From NCBI GenBank assembly GCA_037903355.1, contig JBAJFE010000047.1, positions 620,001 to 684,000 on the forward strand: a DNA stretch of 64,000 bases, read 5' to 3'. Source of the stretch: Trichuris trichiura (taxonomy: Eukaryota; Nematoda; Enoplea; Trichinellida; Trichuridae). The number at the start of each line of letters is the position of its first letter. Within the stretch, counting starts at the first letter, position 1. Below the pieces are notes generated by a model, which did not search any database, was not told where the DNA came from, and saw nothing but the letters and a program-made list of their open reading frames with translations. Positions 35,846-48,671 of this stretch are shown here, piece after piece. The position numbers were made by a program, and so were the translations under genes.

Positions 35846-37352
35846 ATGGCACACGGTAAACGCGTGTTGCGTTTAACTCTAAGTAAGCTGCAATTGCTAA
35901 TGAGGACTCGCGGTCGGGATCAGTCAAGCAGACCATACCCAAACGTTCAAGATTTATACAGGTTTGGAAAATTACTTAAAATTCAATTTTTCTTTGCTAG
36001 AAGGCGGTGTGTCTCGTGAATTGTTTTAGCGCTTAACGCCCGTGCCATCAGTGTTTACTCGAGTTAGGAGAAAACTAGTCATTCGTTGTTTCCTTAATAT
36101 TTCGTACTTTAGGAGCTTATCTTCCTGAAACCGGTTGCGTATTAGTTGTTTGTCCAATTGGCCTCTCCCTCAATTTATTACTTCGCAGTTTCGTTAAGGG
36201 CTTCGCTACCATCGTACGCAAAAGCGGGAGGCTTTCTGGTTGAAGAAGATGGCGATAATCGGCCATGTTCGTCGAGACAAAGGAGCAGACCTCAACCTGA
36301 CTTTGAACCACTTCCCGAAACGGATTCCGATTTGATCTGTTTGGAATGTTCGAAGAAACTGTCAACAGCGTTTTTGTACTCCATGTTTGGTTGCTGTGTA
36401 TGCGACAGCTGCAGGTAAAAAGTTGTCCCGCGAAAATAGTGTCCCGTATGCTTGTATTTTGAGAGCTGGAAAGGAAAAGTACAAGTTATTGACTAGAACA
36501 GAGGCGAAAAGTCACTATCTGTTGAAGGACTGCGATTTGGATGCGCGCAAGCCGCCGTTACGATACTTGAACAGAAAAAATCCTCGCAGTCCAAGATTTG
36601 GTGACATGAAATTGTACCTGCGTGCTCAGGTTTGGCTTACAGTACGCAACGGGAAAATTCCCGGTATATTTATTCATTGCAGGTTGAGGAACGCGCCATC
36701 GCTGTCTGGGGCAGTAATGAAGCGCTAGAGGAAGCTCGCGTCAAAAGAACGCTTAATAACGAGGCGAATAAACAAAGCAGATATAATAGAAAGCTTATTG
36801 GTAAGCTAAGCTAATAATGTTAATATATATAGCTTATTTGATGAAAGCATTAACAGTGCTGCTAAAGTTGGGTCCAAATTCGTTCGTGGTCATTTGGCAT
36901 AAGTTTAAAATAGTTTTTTCAATCTTCTTGCCAATATTTGCTTCTGAACCAAAGAAGGAAATGCCCTGACGCATCTTGATTATTTAGGCTCTGATTTTTG
37001 GAAAATATGCTTCCTTAACTTGTACTATTATTTCAACATACATAAGCAGTGGAACACTACGATTTCAATGTGCTTATAGTAATGCTGAGCTAAAGACCGA
37101 TAACATTTTTCCCGCGAACTCGTTTTAAGCAAACATAACAATCCTTAGTTCTTCTGTATGCGAGTTCGGGTGTTGCGTGGTGCATCTTTGCATGTTGTAG
37201 AGTTACGAAAGCAAGTAAGAAGCGAACTGTACGTAAGAAGCCCGAAAAACCATGTTCACGATTTTGAAGAAGAAACGTACGACCAGGAACACGACAAGTA
37301 TTTGAAAAAATGCAAATTATGCGCTTTTCAAACGGAGTACGAAAAAATGTAA
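35846..37352 (+). CDS. XPA: XPA, nucleotide-excision-repair damage-verification scaffold
   Basis: Exons: 35846-35961 (tentative), 36199-36414, 36464-36629, 36683-36800 and 37201-37352. They join in frame to 255 residues (human XPA 273). The C4 zinc finger is CLEC near the start of the DNA-binding core and CDSC at the end of exon 2. The core continues with [50 protein letters not shown] and, in the last exon, [21 protein letters not shown] and [10 protein letters not shown], the TFIIH-binding C-terminus. XPA binds kinked damaged DNA in the nucleus and recruits RPA, ERCC1-XPF and TFIIH. The first exon is less sure: its LLMR and SSRPYP words resemble the family N-terminus, but the acceptor at 36198 is weak and one at 36188 is an alternative. 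Introns 2 and 3 are 49 and 53 bp, intron 4 is 400 bp. Confidence 0.92.
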
Positions 37353-37433
37353 CTTGCGAGTAACTGTCGTAATTCCTTGAAATTTTTTTTACCTTTTAAG
37401 TTCCTTACTGTTGCCTCGTAGGAACGTACGTAA

Positions 37434-37439
37434 AATAAA
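37434..37439 (+). terminator. Probable XPA polyadenylation signal
   Basis: AATAAA lies 82 bp after the XPA stop codon, a usual distance for an animal 3' end. Confidence 0.5.
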
Positions 37440-39363
<1,924 letters not shown>

Positions 39364-39575
39364 GAATCATTGCTACATCATTGTTCGCCCTCTTGCTTAG
39401 GTATTCTTTGTTCAGCCAAGTCAGCGGGAAAATTCGCTTCTTCTCGTCCTAAGTTCTGTCGAGCTGTTGTCGGCCCATTTTCACAATGTTGCAGCGTCGT
39501 TGAAGAACGATTGCTAGGTGGCGCTACTTGCCTCTCAGAAACTGAAACTTCCGTAGCATTATTAATGTAAAAATG

Positions 39576-40991
39576 TTAAGCCATCGCGAGCAAACCTTGC
39601 GGGGAAGAAGAAGTCGATGGCGCGCATGTTGCCTTCATTAAATTGCGTTCCTTGAAATCTCTGCAGCATTGAACGCAAATGTTCCCAACATTGACTTCGT
39701 TCTTGCGGAGAATGTTAATCAAGTCGATGGCGGCATTGATGCTCCTTCTTTTCTCAGCTCCTATTATCAACAAAACATCTTCCGAGTGCATTGTAATTTG
39801 TGCTTTCTGGCAGGAAAGATAAGCGCCGGTAAAGTATTCAATGAACCTTGCACTTTTTCCGCCAACATCGCACAAAGTTCGGAAAAATGTCGTTTCTACA
39901 GGCATTGCTACTTCGTAGGGACCCAAAGGCTCTTCCCCATTCGTAATCTCTATGGCCATAACTGCATCTTGTTCTTCTTGACTCTTTTTGTCCTTTATTT
40001 TCTTACTACTGACTTGACTACATTTTATCATTTGAAGATTACTGTGCTCGCTGCAAACTATTTTCACAGCTTCTTTGTAAGACAGCTCTATGTTGTACTT
40101 GATGAAAAAATCTAAAATTGCTACTGCGCTTTGCATCTGTTCTAGCCGCTTTGCCGTAACTGTTAAATAGCAGGGTGTCAAATTGCTATAGCATGGATTG
40201 AATGTAAATTCCGCGCTTGAAATTCGTTCGATCATGCAAAGTATTTCCATTTTTGTTTTCATAATACTGGCGCACGTATGGTCTAGTACAGCCAGTGTTG
40301 TCTTGAACATCATTGTGCAGCCGTCTCTTTGAAAAAACGAGACCGGTTGATCAGTAATAACAAGAAATGATTGGCTATTTGTTGTGACATCGTTGCCGTC
40401 GCTATTAGCTGACCAATCACCGTACCGTGGTAAAATTTGGTTTATCGGAGTTTGCATGAGATTTTCCATCTCCCACTCATTGCTGAAAGATCTGCTCTGT
40501 TGCCAACTTGTTACGCGGCCAAGAGCGTTTTCAAAGTCACCTTCGTAAACATTGTCCATTGCATTCATCCTCTGACCATAGTCATTCTCGTTGCTCATAT
40601 GTAGCATACGCGTACCGCTGCTATGCAAAGAACCACCATGTTCGTCAGCATAGTCCATCGTTCCATTGTATAAATCATATTCGTTCACCTGAACAACGTC
40701 TGACGCATTGGGAGCTGCATCCAAAATGTTTTGTGGTGACGGAATCATCAAGCTATGCGCATAACGTAGCATGTCGGCTAATTTGTAAATCAGTTCACTT
40801 TCTATCATGTTTTCGTACGCTTTGATTATTCTCTCCAAGTCGATGCAAATTTGCTGAAGGCTACTGCTACTGTGCAAGTGCAGATACGCTTTACACTGCA
40901 GCACTCTTAGCACCGCTGCTGATCGAGGGCTGAGCTCTTCTTGGCATTCACTTCCTTCATCATAGCTCACATATGGGTGAGATTGCGACAT
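39576..40991 (-). CDS. KH-A: divergent paralogue with two KH-like RNA-binding domains
   Basis: Single coding exon of 471 residues from ATG at 40991. A possible 5'-UTR intron ends at CTTACAG just before it. An N-terminal helical segment (ICIDLERIIKAYENMIESEL, about residues 48-67) resembles that of KH-C. KH-like domain 1 (about 231-315) contains KTKMEILCMIERISSAEF and AVAILDFFIKYNIELSY. Domain 2 (about 365-435) contains FFRTLCDVGGKSARFIEYF and EDVLLIIGAEKR. The GxxG loop that grips RNA in KH domains is degenerate in both (MKTK; GGKSA). The C-terminus has CVQCC. It is clearly paralogous to the products at 44.9-46.1 and 48.7-50.9 kb. RNA binding is inferred from fold similarity only. I do not recognise a named orthologue. 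Confidence 0.8.
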   Translation of the reverse strand: MSQSHPYVSYDEGSECQEELSPRSAAVLRVLQCKAYLHLHSSSSLQQICIDLERIIKAYENMIESELIYKLADMLRYAHSLMIPSPQNILDAAPNASDVVQVNEYDLYNGTMDYADEHGGSLHSSGTRMLHMSNENDYGQRMNAMDNVYEGDFENALGRVTSWQQSRSFSNEWEMENLMQTPINQILPRYGDWSANSDGNDVTTNSQSFLVITDQPVSFFQRDGCTMMFKTTLAVLDHTCASIMKTKMEILCMIERISSAEFTFNPCYSNLTPCYLTVTAKRLEQMQSAVAILDFFIKYNIELSYKEAVKIVCSEHSNLQMIKCSQVSSKKIKDKKSQEEQDAVMAIEITNGEEPLGPYEVAMPVETTFFRTLCDVGGKSARFIEYFTGAYLSCQKAQITMHSEDVLLIIGAEKRRSINAAIDLINILRKNEVNVGNICVQCCRDFKERNLMKATCAPSTSSSPQGLLAMA

Positions 40992-41680
40992 ACTGTAAGA
41001 TTGCTTGACGTTGATGATAAAAGCAACTGTTCGCTGGCTCGGATTCTGCTTACAATGACAAGGTGACACTAAGCCACTTGTTTGATAACTAAGAATTTTA
41101 AAGCAACAATATTTTTGATGTGCAGGTACTCTATCTTATCTAGTCCCATTTAAATTACTAGGAACGCTCACATTTTCTTTATAAGTCGCCTACTGTTTGC
41201 AGTGAGAACATTTATGCCTTAGCTAGGGAAGCTGAGAGACGTCAAACTGCTCTTATTAATACTTTACAAAAACTCTGATAACAATAGTCATTTAAGCCTA
41301 TGTACGTTCACGCGAAATAACAGAGCTTAACAGCTGACGTGTTTAATTTAAGAAATGGCGTAAAGTCAATAGTTTTTTGACTTAGACCGTCCAATCGCCG
41401 CAGCTATACGCGTAGATGAGGTTAGATAGGAATATAACGCATGTGCGCGCATAGGTCTAAGCTTAGTGTTAAAGAAGGCTACAAAAAAGTAACGAGTAAA
41501 AAAAATCAATCTGACTACGTGGAAACGTGCATAATTATTCGGGGAATGCTTAAGTGTTCTCAAGTTCAAATCTAACCTACTTATCACAATCTCTAATTTA
41601 CAGTATGTGTAAAGCAAACGTCGTACTCAGGTAGCTGTTCATTTCTGGAACTTGCGCTTGGATGTTCGCAGTCACCAAAC

Positions 41681-42807
41681 ATGGATACTCAGCCATCACG
41701 GCCGCACAGGCGTAGAAGAGCGCGCCGTTGCCGTAATTCTTCAGCCAAAAAGAAACCTCGCAATGAAAATGCTGAAGCAAAGGCTGTGGTAGCTACACCT
41801 GACTATCCGCAGTGCTCTCCCGGTCAGGGCAAATCTCAGCCGTTGAGCAGCCGTACAAAAACCAGTTCTTCTAAGGTTCTTGGCAAGAGGGATATCCGTG
41901 AAGAGAAGATCGACTCGGAAAGTCCGAAGCGGGACAGCAGTAAGTACTATAAAAGCTGTGGTAAAACATGCGATACTGACAATAACTGCTAACAGATTCG
42001 AAAAGGAAAAAAGGCCGAAGAAAAACAGCGACTGTTGGAGCAGGACTTTCTGATCAGCAGCGAGAAATTGACAGCATTCCTACGGGAGCAAAGAAGTCGG
42101 AAAAAAGTAAAAATATCAGAAGAAAGCAAGCTGCAGTCTGTTCAATCACGGAAAGTGAAGAAAAAAAAGGGCCGACAATTGAATCTGAAAATGATACAAG
42201 AATCAGACCTGTTCGAGAAGCAACCCTGTCGACCAATCAAAGAAAGAAGATGCGAAACGTCTCAACAACCAAAGTGAAAGATGAAGAAACAATCGAGAAA
42301 GTTGGAGAAGCTATTCCAGTGGGACAAAGCGGAAATAATGAACAGCAAAAGTTCATAAGGGACAAATCGGCAAAGGAGGGAATAGTCAGCAACGAAGTGG
42401 AAGTTATTTGCCCGAATGCGGCGTTGGAAAAACCTTTCCAAAAAAAGCAGATTATTAAAACAGACGGTGAAGAACAACGCGCAAGGCCGTTAGCATCTTG
42501 GCAAGGAAGATGGCAGCAAACAATGCAAACTGGCAATTGTGAGAGCCATATTGGACAATCCGGAAGTAACGCGTTTATTAACAATGGCCAAAGGTTGGAA
42601 CAGGAAAAATTTCCATCAAGCGAAACCGCGGCAACACTACTTCACGATTTGCGTCGAAATGTCCGAGCCGCAAACGAGCAGTATTTTTCAAGCGCAACTA
42701 GAAGCAACATTCAACGTTTTGTACCCCGACAAGCAAAGCCACATTTCGTGAACATATCAGCTTCAGCCGACACAGGGATAAACATCGCTGTCAGGCCTAC
42801 CCACTGA
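41681..42807 (+). CDS. Two-exon gene for a very basic, hydrophilic protein of unknown function
   Basis: Exon 1 is 41681-41939, exon 2 is 41996-42807, with a 56-bp GT-AG intron (GTAAGT donor, AACAG acceptor). The join is in frame and gives 356 residues. The first 60 residues are rich in Arg, Lys and Ser (RRRRARRCRNSSAKKKPRN), like a nuclear localisation or nucleic-acid-binding tail. The rest is charged and probably disordered (KSEKSKNIRRKQ, EEKKGPTIESEND). No domain is recognised. It starts about 690 bp from the divergently transcribed KH-A gene and may share its promoter. Near the 3' end another frame (42539-42751) looks at least as protein-like (AKGWNRKNFHQAKPR, FQAQLEATFNVLYPDKQ), so an unseen splice or frameshift may change the C-terminus. 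AATAAA follows at 42834. Confidence 0.65.
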
Positions 42808-42833
42808 CAAGCAAAGCAAAGCCCCATTGGTTT

Positions 42834-42839
42834 AATAAA
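42834..42839 (+). terminator. Probable polyadenylation signal of the basic-protein gene
   Basis: AATAAA lies 27 bp downstream of the stop codon at 42807. Confidence 0.5.
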
Positions 42840-43845
42840 AGCAGCGCTCTTCTCACTTATTGTTACGTCTTACACAGAAAGCGCGAAGTAAACTTTATAA
42901 AGAAGGGCGCATTTCCAATAGTAATCAAACGAATTAAAATAAAGCCAAAATACAAGAACTATGCGCAAAATTTTTATTTATTCTTTGGGAGTAAGAAATC
43001 TGTTCATTCTACCCGCCTCCAATGATAGCTAAGCTAAATAACAGGAAAAAGCATAAACGGGAGGCTCATTTGATAAAGTAATGTTTTTTGCAATAAACCT
43101 ATTACGTCGCTACACGCGCTACTGGCCACTAAACTGGGATGTTTCAAAATAAGAGTTGAAAACCTGTTCATCAGCTTTAGTTCTACCGATTTTCAGGCAA
43201 GTCTCATACTGTATAAATGATCAACTTTATTGTCGCTTTTTTTGACCAATCTGTAAATCGGAAAGATGAGCTTAGCTTTTCTAAGGGTGTTCCAGCTGTC
43301 GGTTTGCTAGGCGGCTATACGAAAGACGAAACCGCGTTGGACAAAAAATTTCAGTAACCGAGATTTATACTACTCTACAGCAGATGACTGGACAAGCTTG
43401 TAGCCGAAAGCTACGGCAATAAATAAATTTATTTTGAATATTGACCGTCTTAATAAAATTGCGCACCCAGCAAAAGAGAGCCGCGCGCAACGGATTTTTG
43501 AAATCATTAAAGCATAAAATAGAATGGACAATGAATGACGCGCAGAATCGTTTGAATGATAATTAAGTTGCTTCAAACCGTTAGGATATTCAACGTCTTC
43601 ATATGATGTTGCTACAAGTCCCTTTCGTCTTTTCTTCTTTTTACGCGCCGTAAGCGTTCAGCCAGCAGCGGAACAATGGAATTAACAGAAAAAGAAAAGC
43701 GGAAATCAGAAGTCTCAATTATTTGCCATACTTAATTTTGTTTTCACTTTACGTTTCACATTTTTCTTTTATTTTTACTCCTCTAATACGACGTCATTTT
43801 CTCAAAAAAACAAGTTTCATCCCTGTATCTGCGTTTTTATGCTTG

Positions 43846-43914
<69 letters not shown>

Positions 43915-44117
43915 CTATCTGTTCTCTGAAAGCTTCTTTCCATTAAGTTCATATTCCACATTATTTCGTTTCTGTCATCCTCAATTAAGTAGATTTTATT
44001 GGTTTCATTTTTAAGCTAAGCGGAAGTTGTTTCCAAAGAATGGCCACACTTTTTTGTCCTTCGTATTGCAGTGTATCCCGAAAAATGTTAAAGGCAAACT
44101 TTCAGGTGGGCCTAAGT
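42840..44117. other. Intergenic DNA with a second (ATT)n run
   Basis: No gene recognised. It holds the microsatellite at 43847-43911. Confidence 0.5.
43847..43911. repeat. (ATT)n microsatellite, about 21 units
   Basis: Perfect ATT/TTA run of about 65 bp. Reads as polytyrosine in one frame. Confidence 0.98.
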
Positions 44118-44361
44118 CCTGAATGGGTCGAAAATATGCCTTGAAGTTTGGCCTTGCGGGCAGTTGCGCATTGGCATTTTCTATATAAGGAATGTAATTG
44201 AGTAGAGGCATTATCGTACTGGTCTTATCCTTCTCACATCATTAACTTCAAACAATACCTGTATAATAACGCCTCTACTCAATTGAATTCCTTATATAGA
44301 AGATGACAATGCACAACTGCCGCACGGCCAAACTTTACAACGTTTTTTCGACCTATTCGGG
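44118..44361. repeat. Inverted duplication with ~97-bp arms
   Basis: The left arm 44118-44214 and the right arm about 44264-44361 are diverged reverse complements. Shared words are TTCTATATAAGGAAT, AATTGAGTAGAGGC and AAGTTTGGCC. The spacer is about 49 bp. It is unrelated in sequence to the foldback family at 7.5 kb. It could be a second foldback element or an old inverted duplication. It lies between the basic-protein gene and KH-B. Confidence 0.75.
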
Positions 44362-44912
44362 CTTTTGACGGCTATCGTCCCGAAAGTAACATCATTGCGG
44401 CTTTTTCAAAATAAGCTGACGATAAATTCGAGACAGTCGTTTCCACATGACGGGAGAAGCAACGAAAAAAGGAAAACACAGGTAAAATTAGTAGACCTCG
44501 GATAGCCACGCAGAAACGCATTAAATAAAAATTAAAACGTCAAATACGCTTTCGCTAAATTTAAGCAACGTAAGCTACTGTTCCTACACATCAGTTTTTG
44601 CCATCGGAAGAAGAAACACCGTACAAAGTCCAGCGTTCCTGAGCGTCAAGAATACGGTATCACTTCAACGTAATAAAAGGCTTTTTGTCGCCTTGTCATT
44701 GTGCAGAGAAGTAGACCTGGCAAAAGGTTGTCTTACTCATCTTCTGCCGACAAACTAAAGCAGTCTCACCTAGGTAAGTCAAGTGCTTGATAGAATTCGA
44801 GTCCGACAAAGCCTAACGTTCTATCAGAGGCGTGGGTTTCAGCGGTGGTTTGATACAAAAATAGTTTTATCTTGTAGGCATATCAAGAACAAGAAAAAAA
44901 CTTTCTGACAAC

Positions 44913-46069
44913 ATGAGCGGGACGGTGAAAGATTGCGTTGACATAATCCGAAGCGGCGCACTTACCATACTTGGAAAGGTAAAAAGTTATTCAGAATACC
45001 TTATCAGCCGCTTGTCACGTGAAAATTTCGACGAAACGTCTACTGCGTTCACAGCTCAACTATGCGGAGATAGTGAACCTGTAGCAATGCATCAACAATT
45101 TCACTACATCATTAACCAGCTCAATGGCGAACATTTAGCGCTACCGATAACGACCATACAAGATCTACACTCGCTGGTTAACGATACGCCAGTTAGTGTT
45201 GATGCTGATGATCCCTCCTTACATTTCTACACAGAAGACCGCGTAAAAATGTATAAAAAAAAGTGGTGATTCTAGACCACACGAACTTCACAATTGTGAG
45301 AACAAAGTGGGATATGCTTGAAATGATTGGAAGCATGTCAGGGGCAAAATTTACACTTGATCTGTGCAAAGACTATGATTCATCATGCCGCTTAAAAATT
45401 GTGGCTAAACAAGACGAGCACATAGAAACAGCAATTGCAATTTTAGATTTTTTTTTGGAGCACGAAATTGAATTTTCATGCAAGAACGCGTTGGAAAAAA
45501 TTTGCCCAAAGCACTGTGACACTGCAGAATCAACACTTATAAACATGGAATTCGATGGCGGGCAAACTGAGAAAAATAATCAAGATCAACATAAATGTAA
45601 GGGCATGGATGGTACGGTACAAGCAAGCGCTAGTCAAAATCCACTCACTCAACGCCCTATAAGCCATGGTGAACAAGAAGAGGAAGTTTACAACGCGCAA
45701 AAGCCGAAACGTCCTTGTATGGAAGCGGTTCGTGTAAACGAGAAATTTCTCAGAGCTCTAACTGGAAGCGGTAAAAACATTGAAAAAGTGATTGAATACT
45801 TTACAGGCACGCGCATGCTTTGTCAGACCGACGGAATCAAGGCAGACTTAAATGATGCTCTATTGATTCTTACAGCTGAAAAGGAAGAGAATATTGCAGT
45901 CGCTAAAGAGTTTATGGCCATTCTGACCATGCATGAAATCAAAACTGACAACATTTGTCCAGAATGTTGTAGAAAATCAAAAATGGGCAGCTCAATGGAG
46001 ACGATGCCGTCGACTTCATCTGTTCAACAATATTGGAATCAGATCCTTAAAAAGCCTAAAGATGGATAA
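44913..46069 (+). pseudogene. KH-B: paralogue of KH-A/KH-C with a frameshift in an A8 run
   Basis: Two overlapping frames, 44913-45269 and 45263-46069, make one paralogue if one A is missing from the run at 45255-45262. The frame changes right after the MYKK residues, at the start of domain 1, where KH-A has an equivalent MMFK...VLDHT stretch. Domain 1 contains RTKWDMLEMIGSMSGAKF and AIAILDFFLEHEIEFSC. Domain 2 contains FLRALTGSGKNIEKVIEYF and ALLILTAEKEENI. The C-terminus has ICPECCRKSK. The GxxG loop is lost in domain 1 and altered in domain 2 (GKNIE). The N-terminal helical segment of A and C is not evident. Apart from the frameshift the frame is clean, so a sequencing error in a homopolymer is as likely as a real pseudogene. 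Confidence 0.7.
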
Positions 46070-48671
46070 GTTTCAAGATTCAGTCGTCACAAAGCGGCTA
46101 AGGGCATTGGCGAATATAACATTTCACCTTGGAACAAAACGAATAAGTGCAGCAATAGCTGACAAGATTAACACAAGATCAAAGCTGAAGATTAAGAAGA
46201 AATAGCTGCCCTTAACAAAGCAAGTGATTATGTGAACACATTGCACGTCTCCCATCTATTTTATCTTAACTTTAGCAACAAACCAGCGAGTGCTTCTTTA
46301 CGTTTAAACCTATACAGCTAAGCTTACAGCTGAATTAAAAATTAGTTGCGGCTCGCCGTGGAACAGATTGAATTCGACGCCGTAGAAAATTGTAATCAGG
46401 TACCTGTACCTGATTACATTTTTCAGCTACTGTACTGCTTGTTCAGCGATTGGCTTTTGCCCGCGCGGCTTAGATTACTGCAATCCAAAATTAGAGAAAG
46501 AACACTGACTATCTAAGCAACAGGATTTTACATTCAGTCTTAGGTTACGCGTTCTATATGATTCTGCGTAACAGCGCGCGGTTGCTTAGGCGGAAGCGGG
46601 AATCGTTCTCCAGTGCTCTCTTAGCCTGACATGGCGCGCAGTAACTATCGTCAAGGAGACATCATTTTGCCTTTCGGCAGTTGTATTCAATATCTACACA
46701 GCGCAGCCGATTCGGTTCAAGGAGTGAGTGAGCTAATGCGACAAAAGCGCCACCTATCGTGAGATAAGAGGGCAGATGCGTTAGCTGTTACTGGTAGGAG
46801 GTCCCTTTATGAATATTTGGTTGTTTGAAAAATTGTACCGCCACTCTGAGCGTCAGAAAACGCGTTCAAAAATTACAACCGTTAGTTCGATTGAAACGAA
46901 ATGGTTGCTGGACTGCGTCTGTCTTTAATGTGCTAAACAGATCCGGATCTTTCGTAATTAGAACTATTCCAGGCAAAGACGGTTATTGCGCGCAACGGAG
47001 TGACTGCTGCTGCAATAGTTAACGTTGTGCTATGTCAGCGACTTCAACACCTTTTCTCGATTTAGCATAGCACCGTATGATTCTGTAATTTTGATTCAGG
47101 CTTAGGCTACCTACAGTCCACTGTTAGTAACAACAAAACGCTTGCTGCGCATGAAATGTTGTATTAGGCTTAGTCTTTGGGTACACCAACAATTTGGCAA
47201 TTACAAACCAACAGATGCTCGTCGCAATACCACAACTACCTAGCATGACGTCATGATATTAAATTAGCCAATCAGAATCAACCAGCTGCTCAGACATCAC
47301 CGACGACGATGGTTGTAATGGAGAAAGATCTCAACATCCATTCGTTTATTAGTGAACAGTGGATCTGAGGGCATACGGGCAGTTCAGCAATAAGTAAGCA
47401 TAAACAACGAACATCCTCTACCGCCCAAATAAGGCTTACGACTATTAGTTGAAGGTCTCAAGCAGAATCTGAAAGCGTCAATAAGGATGGATATACGTAT
47501 TTCTTCTGTTAAGAACAAATGATAAAGGATACAGTTTTGCCAATGAAATTACATTAAGTCAATTGTCTGATGGTTAACCTTACCGTCACCTTGAGAGTTC
47601 ATCGTGAATGGAAGCGGGCTTGCAAGATCGAAGGGTCCATTGCTCAACTGGGCTCCACCAGCCACCTTAAGCACTACTGCTCTAAGCAATAGTGACGTCA
47701 ACAATTTTATCTCAGTTGCAGCTTCATCTATGGCGGCTAAATAATACGCTGTCCTTGTTTTCCATTAAAGGGTTTGTGGTTTCAGGCAAAAAATTCCAAA
47801 TTTGGTCTTCCTTACAATGAGCAGCAGCTTCAACAGCATCAGGGCTGCGTTGGAACATTTTGAGCAGCATCAACAGAGATCTGTACGCAAGAAAACATTC
47901 CTAATCCCGAAAACATTTTTCAAACACAAAAAAAAGATTTTCTTTAAAGTCTGCCGTTTGCAACTGTAGACAGACCCCTACAGTTTTCCCGCCGCTGCGC
48001 TATATTTTATTTAAGCATCGTCTGTCCAAGAATAGAAACTCTTAGACGGTTATGAATGATAATTGTTTACGCGCTTTTTTGGATATCCGCACTCGTGTAT
48101 GATAGCCATTCTGTTATAGCTTCTCTACCTAAACCGTTTCTGTACATCACTTAAGCCTAAACCAAAACTTCAGACAACTGAGACGTAAGGAATACTTTTT
48201 ACTCGTTAACTAAGAACTAGAACCATTCGGATTGCGTACAGCCAGCTCGTAGCGGCTCAGTATATACGCTATTCACAATGCTGTGACACAGAAGGGAGAA
48301 CGCTGCTCTTTTCAGTTGTCAATTTTAGCGGGAAGCTTGAAATATGCAAATATGAAAAAGTGTTGTGATAACGCGTTGATTTAGCAAGGATGTAAGCAAA
48401 TTCGGGATTCGAAACTTAACCAATGCGCGACGCCGCATGGTTAAGCAGAGGGTGTAGGTTTCGTATCCGTTAACAATGGATTAATGAAGCAATACTTTCT
48501 AGCATCTTCACAACTAAACTAGCCTGCGAATCAGTAAGCATTGCGTATTGCTTCGCTTTAAACCGCTTTAAAATCAACAGCCGAACAGACGCAGCGAAAG
48601 TTAAGCATTGTTCATTCGTCGTTCCATCCTCTTACCGTGCAGTCTGTTGTTGTTCACTGTGCGTTGGCAAA
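46070..48671. other. Intergenic DNA between KH-B and KH-C, no gene recognised
   Basis: Only short unrecognised frames (for example 46825-47022). At 46391-46418 TGTAATCAGGTA, a CCTG loop and TACCTGATTACA form a perfect 12-bp hairpin. The last few hundred bases should hold the KH-C promoter. No TATA box was convincing. Confidence 0.5.

Noticed and set aside
43723..43929. 68-codon frame with polytyrosine
   Set aside because: It is the second (ATT)n microsatellite.
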